Below the pieces are notes generated by a model. It ran no database searches and was not told the origin of the DNA. It was given only the letters and a program-made list of their open reading frames with translations. A program made the translations under genes and the position numbers. A stretch of 64,000 nucleotides of DNA. Source: an uncultured Psychrobacter sp. (GTDB lineage: Bacteria > Pseudomonadota > Gammaproteobacteria > Pseudomonadales > Moraxellaceae). Positions 39,718-48,103 of the stretch are shown in pieces (the first letter of the stretch is position 1; every line of letters begins with the position of its first letter). The DNA is taken from the NCBI GenBank assembly GCA_947495055.1, contig CANLXO010000007.1, positions 91,855 to 155,854 of the forward strand. Direction: 5' to 3'.

Positions 39718-40081
39718 AGGGTATTCCAGTTTGTATAGGGGTAGGGCGTGACGTATTTACCTAAACACCAGCATCTGAGCATTTAAAATGCTAGAAGTGA
39801 GTGTCGTACACGCCTAAATAGTTTATAAATTTATAAGGGTTAGCTCTCGTTATAATACTAAAATTTTTGATCCTGACAAGGCAGTAACCTAGACCTGTAA
39901 ATCTAGAATATAAGTTTTAGCTTTAACGTTATAGAGTCAATCTGGTAGTAAACCACGGTACGATAAAGTAAAGAAGAATACAATGAAATAAAAGTTAAGT
40001 CGGAGGTTTTATAAAACAAATAACGGTAAGAGCAAACAAGTAGCGCTCTTACCGCTTATAGTACTTTTAGACAAATAAAAA
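39718..40081. other. Spacer between phaC and the DUF3141 gene
   Basis: Apart from the phaC terminator at its phaC end, this 364-base AT-rich spacer holds no gene. The distance and terminator suggest the DUF3141 gene has its own minus-strand promoter, but I cannot pick out its boxes with confidence. Confidence 0.5.
40024..40054 (-). terminator. Rho-independent terminator after phaC
   Basis: CGGTAAGAGC and GCTCTTACCG form a perfect ten-pair stem with an 11-base loop, followed on the minus strand by a T-rich tract (TTATTTGTTTTAT). Confidence 0.7.
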
Positions 40082-42166
40082 TTAATTTTCAGAGGACTTT
40101 AGTGCATCTTCTGCTCTAACGTGAACATATGTACCAGGCGCGTCACCTAATACTTGCCACTCTTGGCCCTTGTGATCGACGCCAGGCATACGGCTATCAG
40201 CTTGTCCTGCGCTATGCTGGTCGATCCACTCCTCCCAATGAAGCCACCAGCTTCTATCTTGTTTTTGTGCTTTGGCGTACCATTCATCGGGGTCAGAGGC
40301 GTACTCATCATGAGTATAAAAGCCATATTTACCAGTAGGCGGATTGATGATACCTGCAATGTGTCCTGACTCTCCGAGTACAAAAGTCACGTCACCACCG
40401 AGCACTTGCGTAGACGTATAGCTGCCTTTCCATTTTGCAATATGGTCTTGTAGCGTTGCTACGACGTAGGTCGGTGTTGTCACTTTTGATAAGTCGACTT
40501 TGATACCATCATAATCAAGCGATCCTTTTTCGATCATTTTGTTGCCAAGGTACAGCTCACGAAGTACAAAGCTATGCAAAGCGGCGGTGACGTTGGTGCA
40601 GTCAGAATTCCAATACAAAAGATCAAAAGGAATAGGGCGCTCGCCTTTTAGATAGTTTTGTACATAGTAATTCCAGTATAGGCTGTTCTCGCGTAGTAAG
40701 CTAAAGGCCACGCCCATCATACGTCCGTCGAATACCCCTTTGTCATTGCCTTCTTTTTCGAGGGCACCTACAACGCGCTCGTCGATAAATACGCCTAAAT
40801 CGCCTGGATCTGTAAAGTCAAATATCGTTGTCCAAAAAGTGGCGCTAGCGATACGATCGGCTTGTTCATTTTCGGTAAGCCAAGATAAGGTCAGTGCAAG
40901 TAACATACCGCCGATACAGTAACCAACGACGTTAGCATCAGGCTCGCCTGTGATCTCTTGTATCGTATCTAAAGCGGTGAGCAAACCGTCATGCATGTAG
41001 GTATCCATACCGACATTTTTGTACGCTGGGGTAGGGTTAGCCCATGAGATAACAAAGACACTATGACCTTCATTTAGTGCCCAGCGGATATAGGAGTTCT
41101 TTTCTTGCAAGTCCATGATATAGAACTTGTTGATCCAAGGCGGAATGATCAGTAGCGGACGCTTATGGACTTTATCCGTGGTTGGCGTGTACTGAATCAG
41201 CTCAAACATATGGTTACGAAACACCACTTTGCCAGGGGTAGTAGCAATGTTTTCACCTAGCTTAAAAGCATCGTCATCCGTCATTCGTACGCTGAGCACT
41301 TGGGCGCTTTTTTCCATGTCTTCAGTGAGCTGTTTTAAACCTTTGACCAGATTTTGACCTCCTGACTCCATAGTTAGGCGTAGCACTTCAGGGTTGCTCC
41401 ACAAAAAGTTGCTCGGAGCGACCGCGTTTAGCCATTGACGAGTAAAAAATGATAAACGCTGGCGCGTCTTATCATCGATACCATCAGCCTTGTCTATGGT
41501 AGACATCATGCTATCAACCATCAGCAAGTAGCTTTGTTTGAGCAAGTCAAAAATAGAGTTGTTCGACCATTCCTCATCATTAAAGCGCTTATCGCCTTTT
41601 TCTGGAGTAGCAAGCGGCTCGGTCTGATTGCCAGAGAAATTCATCAAAGCATTTTGGCTTAGCTGTACTTGCTGCTGCCATAGCATCATCTGTTTTTCAA
41701 TCAAGGCTGTCGGGCTTTTTTCAGTGACGCCCGTTGTCAAGTTCTGCCACCCATCAATAATGTTGAGCATAATGGATTGGCTGATGTTGTCGTCTTGACC
41801 TGCGCGCTTTAGAGATTCGCTCATAAACTTTTGGGTAAAGTCAGTGATACCGTCAATAGCGTTGCTGGTATCTGATGGCGACTCATCAGCGCTCTGAGCC
41901 ATATTTGGAGTCATGAATTGACCAAACTGACTCATAGAGTCTTGCCATAGCTTCATATTGGCTTCAAAAGGATTGGCCGTCTGTTTAGACTTGTCAAAAA
42001 AAGATTGATTCATCTTATTGATCTGATCTAGTCGATCTAGATAATATTGACCAAAGCTATTGAACCCAAAGTTGTTGGTATCTTCGGTAGTTGAGTCGTG
42101 TGATGACTGACTTTTATTGTCGTCTGAGTGGTCGCCGGACTGTTGATTATCCATATCTTTATCCAT
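40082..42166 (-). CDS. phaC: Class I poly(3-hydroxyalkanoate) synthase
   Basis: PhaC polymerises (R)-3-hydroxyacyl-CoA into PHA on the granule surface. The lipase-like box is VVGYCIGGM with Cys417. Asp574 (TLQDHIAKW) and His602 (ESGHIAGI) complete the triad. LLIIPPWINKFYI and FVISWANPTP are standard PhaC segments. At 694 residues it is longer than the usual 560-600. The extra is an acidic, Gln/Asn-rich N-terminal region of about 100 residues, which may serve granule or phasin contact. No clear ribosome site lies before the first ATG; an ATG four codons in is an alternative. The operon contains phaB and a phasin but no thiolase (phaA). Confidence 0.95.
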   Translation of the reverse strand: MDKDMDNQQSGDHSDDNKSQSSHDSTTEDTNNFGFNSFGQYYLDRLDQINKMNQSFFDKSKQTANPFEANMKLWQDSMSQFGQFMTPNMAQSADESPSDTSNAIDGITDFTQKFMSESLKRAGQDDNISQSIMLNIIDGWQNLTTGVTEKSPTALIEKQMMLWQQQVQLSQNALMNFSGNQTEPLATPEKGDKRFNDEEWSNNSIFDLLKQSYLLMVDSMMSTIDKADGIDDKTRQRLSFFTRQWLNAVAPSNFLWSNPEVLRLTMESGGQNLVKGLKQLTEDMEKSAQVLSVRMTDDDAFKLGENIATTPGKVVFRNHMFELIQYTPTTDKVHKRPLLIIPPWINKFYIMDLQEKNSYIRWALNEGHSVFVISWANPTPAYKNVGMDTYMHDGLLTALDTIQEITGEPDANVVGYCIGGMLLALTLSWLTENEQADRIASATFWTTIFDFTDPGDLGVFIDERVVGALEKEGNDKGVFDGRMMGVAFSLLRENSLYWNYYVQNYLKGERPIPFDLLYWNSDCTNVTAALHSFVLRELYLGNKMIEKGSLDYDGIKVDLSKVTTPTYVVATLQDHIAKWKGSYTSTQVLGGDVTFVLGESGHIAGIINPPTGKYGFYTHDEYASDPDEWYAKAQKQDRSWWLHWEEWIDQHSAGQADSRMPGVDHKGQEWQVLGDAPGTYVHVRAEDALKSSEN

Positions 42167-42225
42167 TGTTTATCTGATGGTACAAATTATCTGATGTTAC
42201 GAGCTATTTAAAGGTGCTTTCTATT

Positions 42226-42280
42226 TTGTGGTAAAAGCTTATTTAGTAGTAAAAGCTTATGTTAGTAGTAAAAGCGCATA
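42226..42280 (-). repeat. Three 17-19-bp tandem repeats between the phasin gene and phaC
   Basis: On the plus strand the copies read TTAGTAGTAAAAGCTTATG or close variants (42226-42242, 42243-42261, 42262-42280). They lie upstream of phaC in its direction of transcription, between the phasin terminator and the phaC start. Confidence 0.85.
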
Positions 42281-42299
42281 TTGCCAACACCATAAAAAT

Positions 42300-42329
42300 A
42301 AGGCGGGAAAGAGCTCTCTTACCCACCTT
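42300..42329 (-). terminator. Imperfect terminator hairpin after the phasin gene
   Basis: On the minus strand AAGGTGGGTAAGAG pairs with CTCTTTCCCGCCTT with one mismatch and one G-U pair, then ATTTTTAT. It could give partial termination, making phasin transcripts more abundant than phaC transcripts. Confidence 0.65.
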
Positions 42330-42369
42330 TATATAATAATGACGACATAAAACTGTGCTAACTAAACAA

Positions 42370-43035
42370 TTACTTAGTGTTGGTTTTGGCAGCAGTTTTA
42401 CTGGTGGCATTCGTTTGAGCTTTGCTCGCAGCACTAGTGGCTTTGGTTGCTTGCTCTTTGACTTTTTGAGTCATGTTTTTCATGTTCTCAGTGTACTCTT
42501 TAGCATTTTTATTGGCTTGCTCAGTTGCCTTGGTAGCATTTTGCTTAGCAGCAGCTGTGGCTTTAGAAACTTGCTCAGTTGCTTTTTCAGCCATTTTGTT
42601 CATGTTAGCTGAGTATTCTTGTGCCGCTTTGGTCGCTTGGTCAGCAGTTTTTTGCATGTTGCTTTGCATCTGCTCACTGGTTTGACCATATACGTCACCC
42701 ATTACTTGCATCACTTCATCGTGCATGCTGCTACCAAGCTCTGTCATGCGCTTAGCATCTGCTAGCATTTTTTGGCTGATAGTGTTTAGCATTTCAGCTT
42801 GTTTTTTACTGAAGTTCTCAGCAGATTCTGGTGAGTCGATCTCAGACACTTGACGCATGTTCTCAAGACCCATCTCAGAGTAGGACTTGATAGTGTTTAA
42901 TGAGAACTCAGTCATCATTTCTGCGTTTTTTAAAAAGGCTTGGTTCAATTTAGTCCAAGGCTCAAACATTTTTTGAGCGTTTTCGCTCATGTTGTTGAAC
43001 TGATTCATAAAATCTTGAGGGTTTTGCTGTGACAT
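42370..43035 (-). CDS. phaP: Phasin (PHA granule-associated protein)
   Basis: This 221-residue, largely helical protein coats PHA granules. The N-terminal phasin domain (about 10-125) has the usual MFEPWTKLNQAFLKNAE and IDSPESAENFSKKQAEML segments. From residue 134 the sequence becomes Ala/Lys/Thr-rich and consists of two 40-residue repeats (134-173 and 174-213), each with an EYSANMNKM or EYTENMKNM core. It ends in a basic Thr/Lys tail like the histone H1-type tails that bind DNA. GGAG supports the ATG. It lies between phaB and phaC, and its terminator is imperfect. Confidence 0.9.
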   Translation of the reverse strand: MSQQNPQDFMNQFNNMSENAQKMFEPWTKLNQAFLKNAEMMTEFSLNTIKSYSEMGLENMRQVSEIDSPESAENFSKKQAEMLNTISQKMLADAKRMTELGSSMHDEVMQVMGDVYGQTSEQMQSNMQKTADQATKAAQEYSANMNKMAEKATEQVSKATAAAKQNATKATEQANKNAKEYTENMKNMTQKVKEQATKATSAASKAQTNATSKTAAKTNTK

Positions 43036-43109
43036 ACTGCTTCTCCGCGCATGGGTTGTATAAAAATTTGACTTAATAGTATAACAGATATGACCTAATA
43101 ATACTCAAT

Positions 43110-43871
43110 CTAGGACATATACTGTCCGCCGTTCACTGATATGGTCTCGCCTGTAACAAAGATAGCTTCGTCACTAATGAGGTACATACAAGTTGCAGCA
43201 ATCTCGTTGGCACCTGCCAAACGATTCATCGGAATGGTTTCTTTAATCTTGTTCATAATATGTTCAGGCACAGTCTCTACCATAGGGGTATAGGTGTAGC
43301 CTGGCGCAACGACATTTGCAGTGACTGATGAGGTTGCGCCTTCATAAGCTAAAGCTTTGGTGAAACCAATAATGCCCGCTTTGGCCGCAGAGTAGTTGGT
43401 TTGACCGTACTGACCGCGCAGACCGTTAATCGAACTGATGTTGACAACGCGCCCCTCTTTTTGCGCCAGCATCTTGACAAAGACGGGGTGAACAATGGTA
43501 TATAGCGAGGTCAAATTGGTATCGATAACCTGTTTCCACTGCTCAAAACTCATCTTTTTAAAGCTACTATCGCGGGTGATACCAGCGCCATTTATCAAGG
43601 CATAGATGTTGTCATACTTATCAATGGTTTTTTGAATATTTGCCATAGCGGTCTCGTGATCACTTAAATCAACGGCAAGAAATTCAAAGCGGCTTGAGTC
43701 AAATCCATTGTCATCACACCATTTTTTGGTGCGTTCTGGATCCTCTTTGCTCAAAGTAGCAATGACGTGATAACCCTTATCTAGCAGCTTTTCACAAATA
43801 GCGGTACCGATACCACCTAGTGCTCCTGTTACCATGGCTACTTTTTGATTTTCTGCTCTCGACTCTGACAT
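43110..43871 (-). CDS. phaB: Acetoacetyl-CoA reductase (NADPH)
   Basis: PhaB reduces acetoacetyl-CoA to (R)-3-hydroxybutyryl-CoA, the monomer for PhaC. It is a short-chain dehydrogenase of 253 residues. The cofactor loop is VTGALGGIGTAI, and the catalytic residues are Ser in NISSINGLRGQYGQ and Tyr/Lys in NYSAAKAG. The QYGQTNYSAAKAG segment and the C-terminal ISVNGGQYM are PhaB-like, separating it from FabG. GGAGG gives a strong ribosome site. It is the first gene of the PHA cluster, so the main promoter must be in the upstream spacer. Confidence 0.93.
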   Translation of the reverse strand: MSESRAENQKVAMVTGALGGIGTAICEKLLDKGYHVIATLSKEDPERTKKWCDDNGFDSSRFEFLAVDLSDHETAMANIQKTIDKYDNIYALINGAGITRDSSFKKMSFEQWKQVIDTNLTSLYTIVHPVFVKMLAQKEGRVVNISSINGLRGQYGQTNYSAAKAGIIGFTKALAYEGATSSVTANVVAPGYTYTPMVETVPEHIMNKIKETIPMNRLAGANEIAATCMYLISDEAIFVTGETISVNGGQYMS

Positions 43872-44084
43872 ATAAAACCTCCGTGTTTAAAACCAGTGCA
43901 CAAATGCATTCTGCTATATTTTACCTCAAATGCGCTCTAAAAGGTTAACAAATTTCTAATTTTTACGGAACATTACTCACGTTATGAATACAAAAGGTTA
44001 TAGATTCAAAACACTTACAAACTATAAGTCAGGCTATGTGTACACCGTCATCAAAGGTAATTGTTAAAAATCGATGATACAAAC

Positions 44085-44117
44085 ACAAAAAAACCTCAAA
44101 CAAGCTAATGTTTGAGG
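44085..44117 (-). terminator. Rho-independent terminator of the tRNA operon
   Basis: On the minus strand CCTCAAACA and TGTTTGAGG form a nine-pair stem followed by seven T residues. It is placed just after tRNA-Asp. Confidence 0.9.
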
Positions 44118-44159
44118 CGAAACTTGCTTAAACCCAAAGGTTTAAATTCGTTTTAAATA

Positions 44160-44236
44160 TGGCGCAGCGGACGGGACTCGAACCCGCGACCCCCGGCGTG
44201 ACAGGCCGGTATTCTAACCAACTGAACTACCGCTGC
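44160..44236 (-). tRNA. tRNA-Asp (GTC)
   Basis: The reverse complement folds as a standard cloverleaf: acceptor GCAGCGG/CCGCTGC, a D arm with GTTCAGTTGGTTAGAAT, anticodon loop CTGTCAC (anticodon GTC), T arm GCGGG-TTCGAGT-CCCGT, discriminator G. The 3' CCA is encoded. It is 77 nt with CCA and lies downstream of tRNA-Val in one transcript. Confidence 0.97.
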
Positions 44237-44288
44237 TAAGGTCGTACTAGCATCTTGCCCTTATCAATAGGACCCACTTGCTATTAAG

Positions 44289-44364
44289 TGGTGGGTGATG
44301 ACGGGCTCGAACCGCCGACATTCTGCGTGTAAGGCAGACGCTCTACCAACTGAGCTAATCACCC
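44289..44364 (-). tRNA. tRNA-Val (TAC)
   Basis: The reverse complement has acceptor GGGTGAT/ATCACCC, D arm GCTCAGTTGGTAGAGC, anticodon loop CTTACAC (anticodon TAC), T arm GGCGG-TTCGAGC-CCGTC, discriminator A and an encoded CCA. It is 76 nt and the first of the two tRNA genes of this operon. Confidence 0.97.
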
Positions 44365-44737
44365 TGAGAAGCGTATAAAAAAAGCACTGATTTTTTAGCT
44401 TCGCAAGAGGATTTTCCTTTAGGGGAAAATTCTAGAAATTCTGCATCTAAAAAATGCTATCGAACTTCTAAAAATATAGCCAATCAAGATTGTCACCTCT
44501 TAATTAACTTCCCACAACATAAAGACTATCAAAGCCCCTTGCTGTGGGTGTGTATTATATAGACTTAACAAAGCCTGTCAAATATTATTTTGCGCAATTT
44601 ATAAAATGTTTGTTATAGACGTAAAAAGGACACAAGGAGTAGTCCTTTTATGATGCACGCAAATACGACTATAATGTCGCAGGCTGAATGTTTTGAGTAG
44701 CTGCGGTTATGTATTAATGTAGGCTCTCATTTGATCA
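44365..44737. other. Divergent spacer between the tRNA operon and the cls gene
   Basis: It contains the consensus tRNA promoter (44554-44581, minus strand) and a short hairpin at about 44410-44430 (TTTTCC/GGGAAAA) within the tRNA leader. The right half leads to the cls-like gene without a recognisable promoter. No gene was found. Confidence 0.5.
44554..44581 (-). promoter_or_regulatory. Perfect-consensus sigma70 promoter of the tRNA-Val/tRNA-Asp operon
   Basis: On the minus strand TTGACA and TATAAT are separated by 16 bases. Transcription would start near 44546 and pass through a leader of about 180 bases before tRNA-Val. A full consensus match fits a strongly expressed stable-RNA operon. 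Confidence 0.85.
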
Positions 44738-46375
44738 ATGGAGGTAAGTATAGACGCTTGGGATGTAGAGCAGCATTTTGCCACTTGGTCTTGGGGTGAT
44801 TTTGCAGGATTTGGACTATTACTACACGTTATCCTTATGATAGTGATGACTTTGCGCATTGTATCGGTACAGCGCAATATTGGCGTGTCGATTGCGTGGA
44901 TCGCTGTGCTTTATACTTTGCCTGTAGTTGGATTTATCGCTTATGTTTTGCTCGGTGAGCCCATGATTGGGCGTCGCTATCGTCAGCGTTTGGAGCAGGC
45001 ACGCGGGCTGATGAATGACATGGCTAAGCGTGAGCGTTTGATCTTTGATCAAGGTCAAGACCTGTTGCCTGATCACTACCGCGGCGTCAGTCAAATTGGC
45101 ACACGCTGGACGGGATTTGGCGTATTTGCGCATCACCAAATGCAACTGCTCACCACACCCCATCACATTTTTGGGCGTTTGATTACCGATATTGAGAACG
45201 CTCAGCGTACGATATTGCTAGAGTTTTATATCATTTATCCCAAGGGTAAAGTATTAGATATTATACAGGCGCTAGTCTCAGCAGCTAAGCGCGGAGTTGA
45301 GTGCCATATACTAGCCGATAGCGTCGGCAGTTTTAGATTCTTTAACAGTACCGAGCACAAACTGCTTGAGCAAGCGGGTGTGTTTGTTCATCAGTCGCTA
45401 CCGGTAGGGCTATTCAAAACTTTATTTGTACGCTCTGATTTACGTAATCATCGCAAGATGGTCGCCATTGATGAGTATATTGGCTACATCGGTAGTTTTA
45501 ATCTAGTTGATCCCGCATTTTTTAAGCAAGACAAAGGAGTCGGGCAGTGGATCGATATGATGATGCGTATTGTCAGTGAGCGGCCGGTCAATATAGCGAC
45601 GGCTATGGCAAAAGTGGTCGTCACAGATATCGGCGCTGAAAACAACTACAATCTAGATGTGCTTGATCAGCGGGTAAATAACTACACGCGTAAGTTATAC
45701 GTCATGTCGCCGACTATCAATGATATTAATAGCCGTATAAAAGTCTTAGGTGCAAATCTTGATCTTATAGAGCAGCCTGATACAGGGTCGACGTCTATTG
45801 TCATCCCGCAAATGCCTGTTGTAGACGAGGTCACAGCGCAGCTAATACCTTCTGCTCCGCAGGTGACTGCGCATGTCATTTACAACACGCTCGTCACTGT
45901 CGTTCACCGCGCTAATAAGCGTATTCAGATAACGACCCCTTATTTTGTTCCTGACGAAGCATTATCAGGCGCGCTTGCGACAGCTGCTAAACGCGGGGTA
46001 GAAGTGACCCTTATTATTCCCAAAAAGGTGGATTCGTTCTTGGTGCAACATGCTTCACAAGCCTATTATCAAGAGCTACTAGAAGCTGGCGTCAATATCG
46101 CACTGTTCAAAGGTGGCTTGTTGCATGCCAAAACTGTCGTTATCGATGATGACTATTGTCTATTTGGTACGGTAAATATCGATATGCGCAGTTTCTATTT
46201 AAATATGGAGGTCAGCTTGGCGATTTATACGCCGCAGATGGTGGCACAAATTGCGGATGCGCAAGCGACTTATCTACAAAATTGTCGCTTGTTGTCATTG
46301 ACTGAGTGGCAACAGCGCTCAAGCTACGCGCGTCTATTTGATAATGTCGTGCGGCTGTTTAGCCCTTTATTGTAG
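44738..46375 (+). CDS. cls: Cardiolipin synthase
   Basis: Cls joins two phosphatidylglycerol molecules to cardiolipin in the inner membrane. Two N-terminal transmembrane helices (about 22-43 and 50-70) are followed by two phospholipase-D domains. The HKD motifs are HRKMVAIDEYIGYIGSFN in the first (H-x-K-x4-D) and HAKTVVIDDYCLFGTVN in the second. A 50-residue insertion-like stretch rich in Thr/Val lies between them (IEQPDTGSTSIVIPQMPVVDE). At 545 residues it is slightly longer than ClsA. The ATG overlaps a GGAGGT sequence, and no other in-frame start lies just after it, so translation initiation is not straightforward. Confidence 0.93.
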   Translation: MEVSIDAWDVEQHFATWSWGDFAGFGLLLHVILMIVMTLRIVSVQRNIGVSIAWIAVLYTLPVVGFIAYVLLGEPMIGRRYRQRLEQARGLMNDMAKRERLIFDQGQDLLPDHYRGVSQIGTRWTGFGVFAHHQMQLLTTPHHIFGRLITDIENAQRTILLEFYIIYPKGKVLDIIQALVSAAKRGVECHILADSVGSFRFFNSTEHKLLEQAGVFVHQSLPVGLFKTLFVRSDLRNHRKMVAIDEYIGYIGSFNLVDPAFFKQDKGVGQWIDMMMRIVSERPVNIATAMAKVVVTDIGAENNYNLDVLDQRVNNYTRKLYVMSPTINDINSRIKVLGANLDLIEQPDTGSTSIVIPQMPVVDEVTAQLIPSAPQVTAHVIYNTLVTVVHRANKRIQITTPYFVPDEALSGALATAAKRGVEVTLIIPKKVDSFLVQHASQAYYQELLEAGVNIALFKGGLLHAKTVVIDDDYCLFGTVNIDMRSFYLNMEVSLAIYTPQMVAQIADAQATYLQNCRLLSLTEWQQRSSYARLFDNVVRLFSPLL

Positions 46376-46447
46376 TGCGTTGAATTTTACGCTAAGGTAG
46401 ATTATTTTTTATTCATGTATAAATACTTTTAAGGAAGTACCTGCCAG

Positions 46448-48001
46448 ATGTCTGACTCGCCTTTGACGCCTTTAGATTATATTGCCACAGGATATTGGCA
46501 AGACTTTTTAGCAAAGCGTCCTATTGCAGGCGGCTTAGCTTATGAGGCCCAATTAAGAGAGTGCAGTTTAGATGAGTCTTTAGCTAGTTTGCAGCGTATC
46601 GATACTTTGTTATCACAAATACGGCGCGAACTGATCAAAGCGGATCGTTGGAATGAGAAAAAGATATTATCAGAGGAGCCCTATCGTAACTTACTGATAT
46701 TTTTGGGATTCTATGCTGGGCGCGTACTGGCGTCAAAGTGGCAACACACCGCGCATTGGTATGGTCAATTTGAATTGCAAAAACGTTATCCTAGTCTTGT
46801 ATTAACAGCGGATGATTTTTATCAGCATATGGCAGTTGTGTATCGTCAAAATGATAAAAGCGGTGATGATTTATTTTTTCCATTAGAGCCTATAGGACTG
46901 CGATTGTTCGGTCATATCGATCGCCCCTTTATAGCGGTACAAGGCGGTCAAGTCGCAAGCGGATTGTATCAAGCGGTCAAAGTGCGTTTGCCTCCTAATG
47001 TGCATTTAGATAGTACGTATTTAACTAAAAATACACTTGATCAAAATCTTAGCGCTCAATCTTCCACAACAGATGCGCAAATACCTAGTGAGTCAGTTAA
47101 AAGTAAGACAGTTAAAAGTAAGCCAGTTAAAAGTATCAAGTCAGATATCAATAACGTCAATGCTTTGAGCGCTAATCAAAACCTAGAACTAGAATCAGAA
47201 CCAGTAGATGCGCAGAATCTATCTTCCCAGCATCCAGAGAAATCATCTGTAATTGCAACCGATACTCAGCCGTTGAATAACAAATTGTCTAAAGAGAACG
47301 TCTTACCATCGCAATCGACACCTTCTCAACCTAATATAGCGCCTGTTGAGACAAATCTAGAACCAACCATACAAAAACTGCAAGAGCCCAAAGTAATTGT
47401 CACCCCTGAGAGGTTTACTCAATTATTAAAAGAGTTAGATGAGATTGAGATCATACAGACCGCAGGTACGGACGATTACAATCGCGCGCGTCGGGTACTC
47501 GATCAATTTGAGCAGCATATTGCTAAGCAAAATAAACCGCGTCACGAGGTTCAGTTCTCAAAGGCGCATCAATTAGCCCGCCAAAAAGCGGTGTCTGTTA
47601 TGCAATCTTCAGCCAATGCTGGCAATAGTGCCGCGATGCTACGACTGGCTATGTATGAGCTACTCGGTGAGGGTGTGTCCCCAGATAAAGAGACAGGCAT
47701 GACATCAGGAGTGCGTTTAATCGAGCAAGCGGCGAACCAAGATGACAGCCGTGCTCAGCGTCTACTGAGCAAACTGTATTATCAAGGAGTTGGGGTTACG
47801 CAGGACGTCGATAAGGGTAAGTATTGGCTAGAGCAAGCGGCGGATAATGGTCATAGTGAAGCGGCAAGTGTGGTTGCGCAGTGGCAACAAGCCCAAATGC
47901 TCATAACCACACAAAAACAAGAACAACACAGTATCAAGCGTTATCAGGTACTAATCGGCGCTATCATCATTGTCGCACTATTATTAATTATTTTTGTCTA
48001 A
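46448..48001 (+). CDS. Sel1-repeat protein with a C-terminal membrane anchor
   Basis: I do not recognise the 517-residue protein as a whole. The first 190 residues are a soluble region (DYIATGYWQDFLAKRP, RNLLIFLGFYAGRVLASKW) of no known family. A polar, low-complexity linker follows (about 195-320) and includes three VKSK-type units encoded by a 15-bp triplication. Near residues 390-480 there are two or three Sel1-like repeats (AAMLRLAMYELLGEGVSPD, AQRLLSKLYYQGVGVTQDV). The protein ends with one transmembrane helix (VLIGAIIIVALLLIIFV), so it is a tail-anchored inner-membrane protein facing the cytoplasm. Sel1 repeats mediate protein contacts. AAGGAAG precedes the ATG. Confidence 0.75.
   Translation: MSDSPLTPLDYIATGYWQDFLAKRPIAGGLAYEAQLRECSLDESLASLQRIDTLLSQIRRELIKADRWNEKKILSEEPYRNLLIFLGFYAGRVLASKWQHTAHWYGQFELQKRYPSLVLTADDFYQHMAVVYRQNDKSGDDLFFPLEPIGLRLFGHIDRPFIAVQGGQVASGLYQAVKVRLPPNVHLDSTYLTKNTLDQNLSAQSSTTDAQIPSESVKSKTVKSKPVKSIKSDINNVNALSANQNLELESEPVDAQNLSSQHPEKSSVIATDTQPLNNKLSKENVLPSQSTPSQPNIAPVETNLEPTIQKLQEPKVIVTPERFTQLLKELDEIEIIQTAGTDDYNRARRVLDQFEQHIAKQNKPRHEVQFSKAHQLARQKAVSVMQSSANAGNSAAMLRLAMYELLGEGVSPDKETGMTSGVRLIEQAANQDDSRAQRLLSKLYYQGVGVTQDVDKGKYWLEQAADNGHSEAASVVAQWQQAQMLITTQKQEQHSIKRYQVLIGAIIIVALLLIIFV
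47094..47138 (+). repeat. 15-bp tandem triplication inside the Sel1-repeat gene
   Basis: CAGTTAAAAGTAAGA is repeated three times with minor changes in the third copy. It keeps the frame and encodes a VKSK-like unit in the linker. Confidence 0.9.
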
Positions 48002-48103
48002 GACAAAGCGCTCATAAGAGTTGCTACCACTTGTCATAAAATTGCATTAAAATAAGCGCGCTTGTCAAACTCTTCTTTATTCTACCTTTAACTGGGCTAT
48101 TTT

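Noticed and set aside
44405-44435. Terminator in the tRNA leader
   Set aside because: The TTTTCC/GGGAAAA hairpin is short, with no T-run in the transcribed direction, and would block the tRNA operon.
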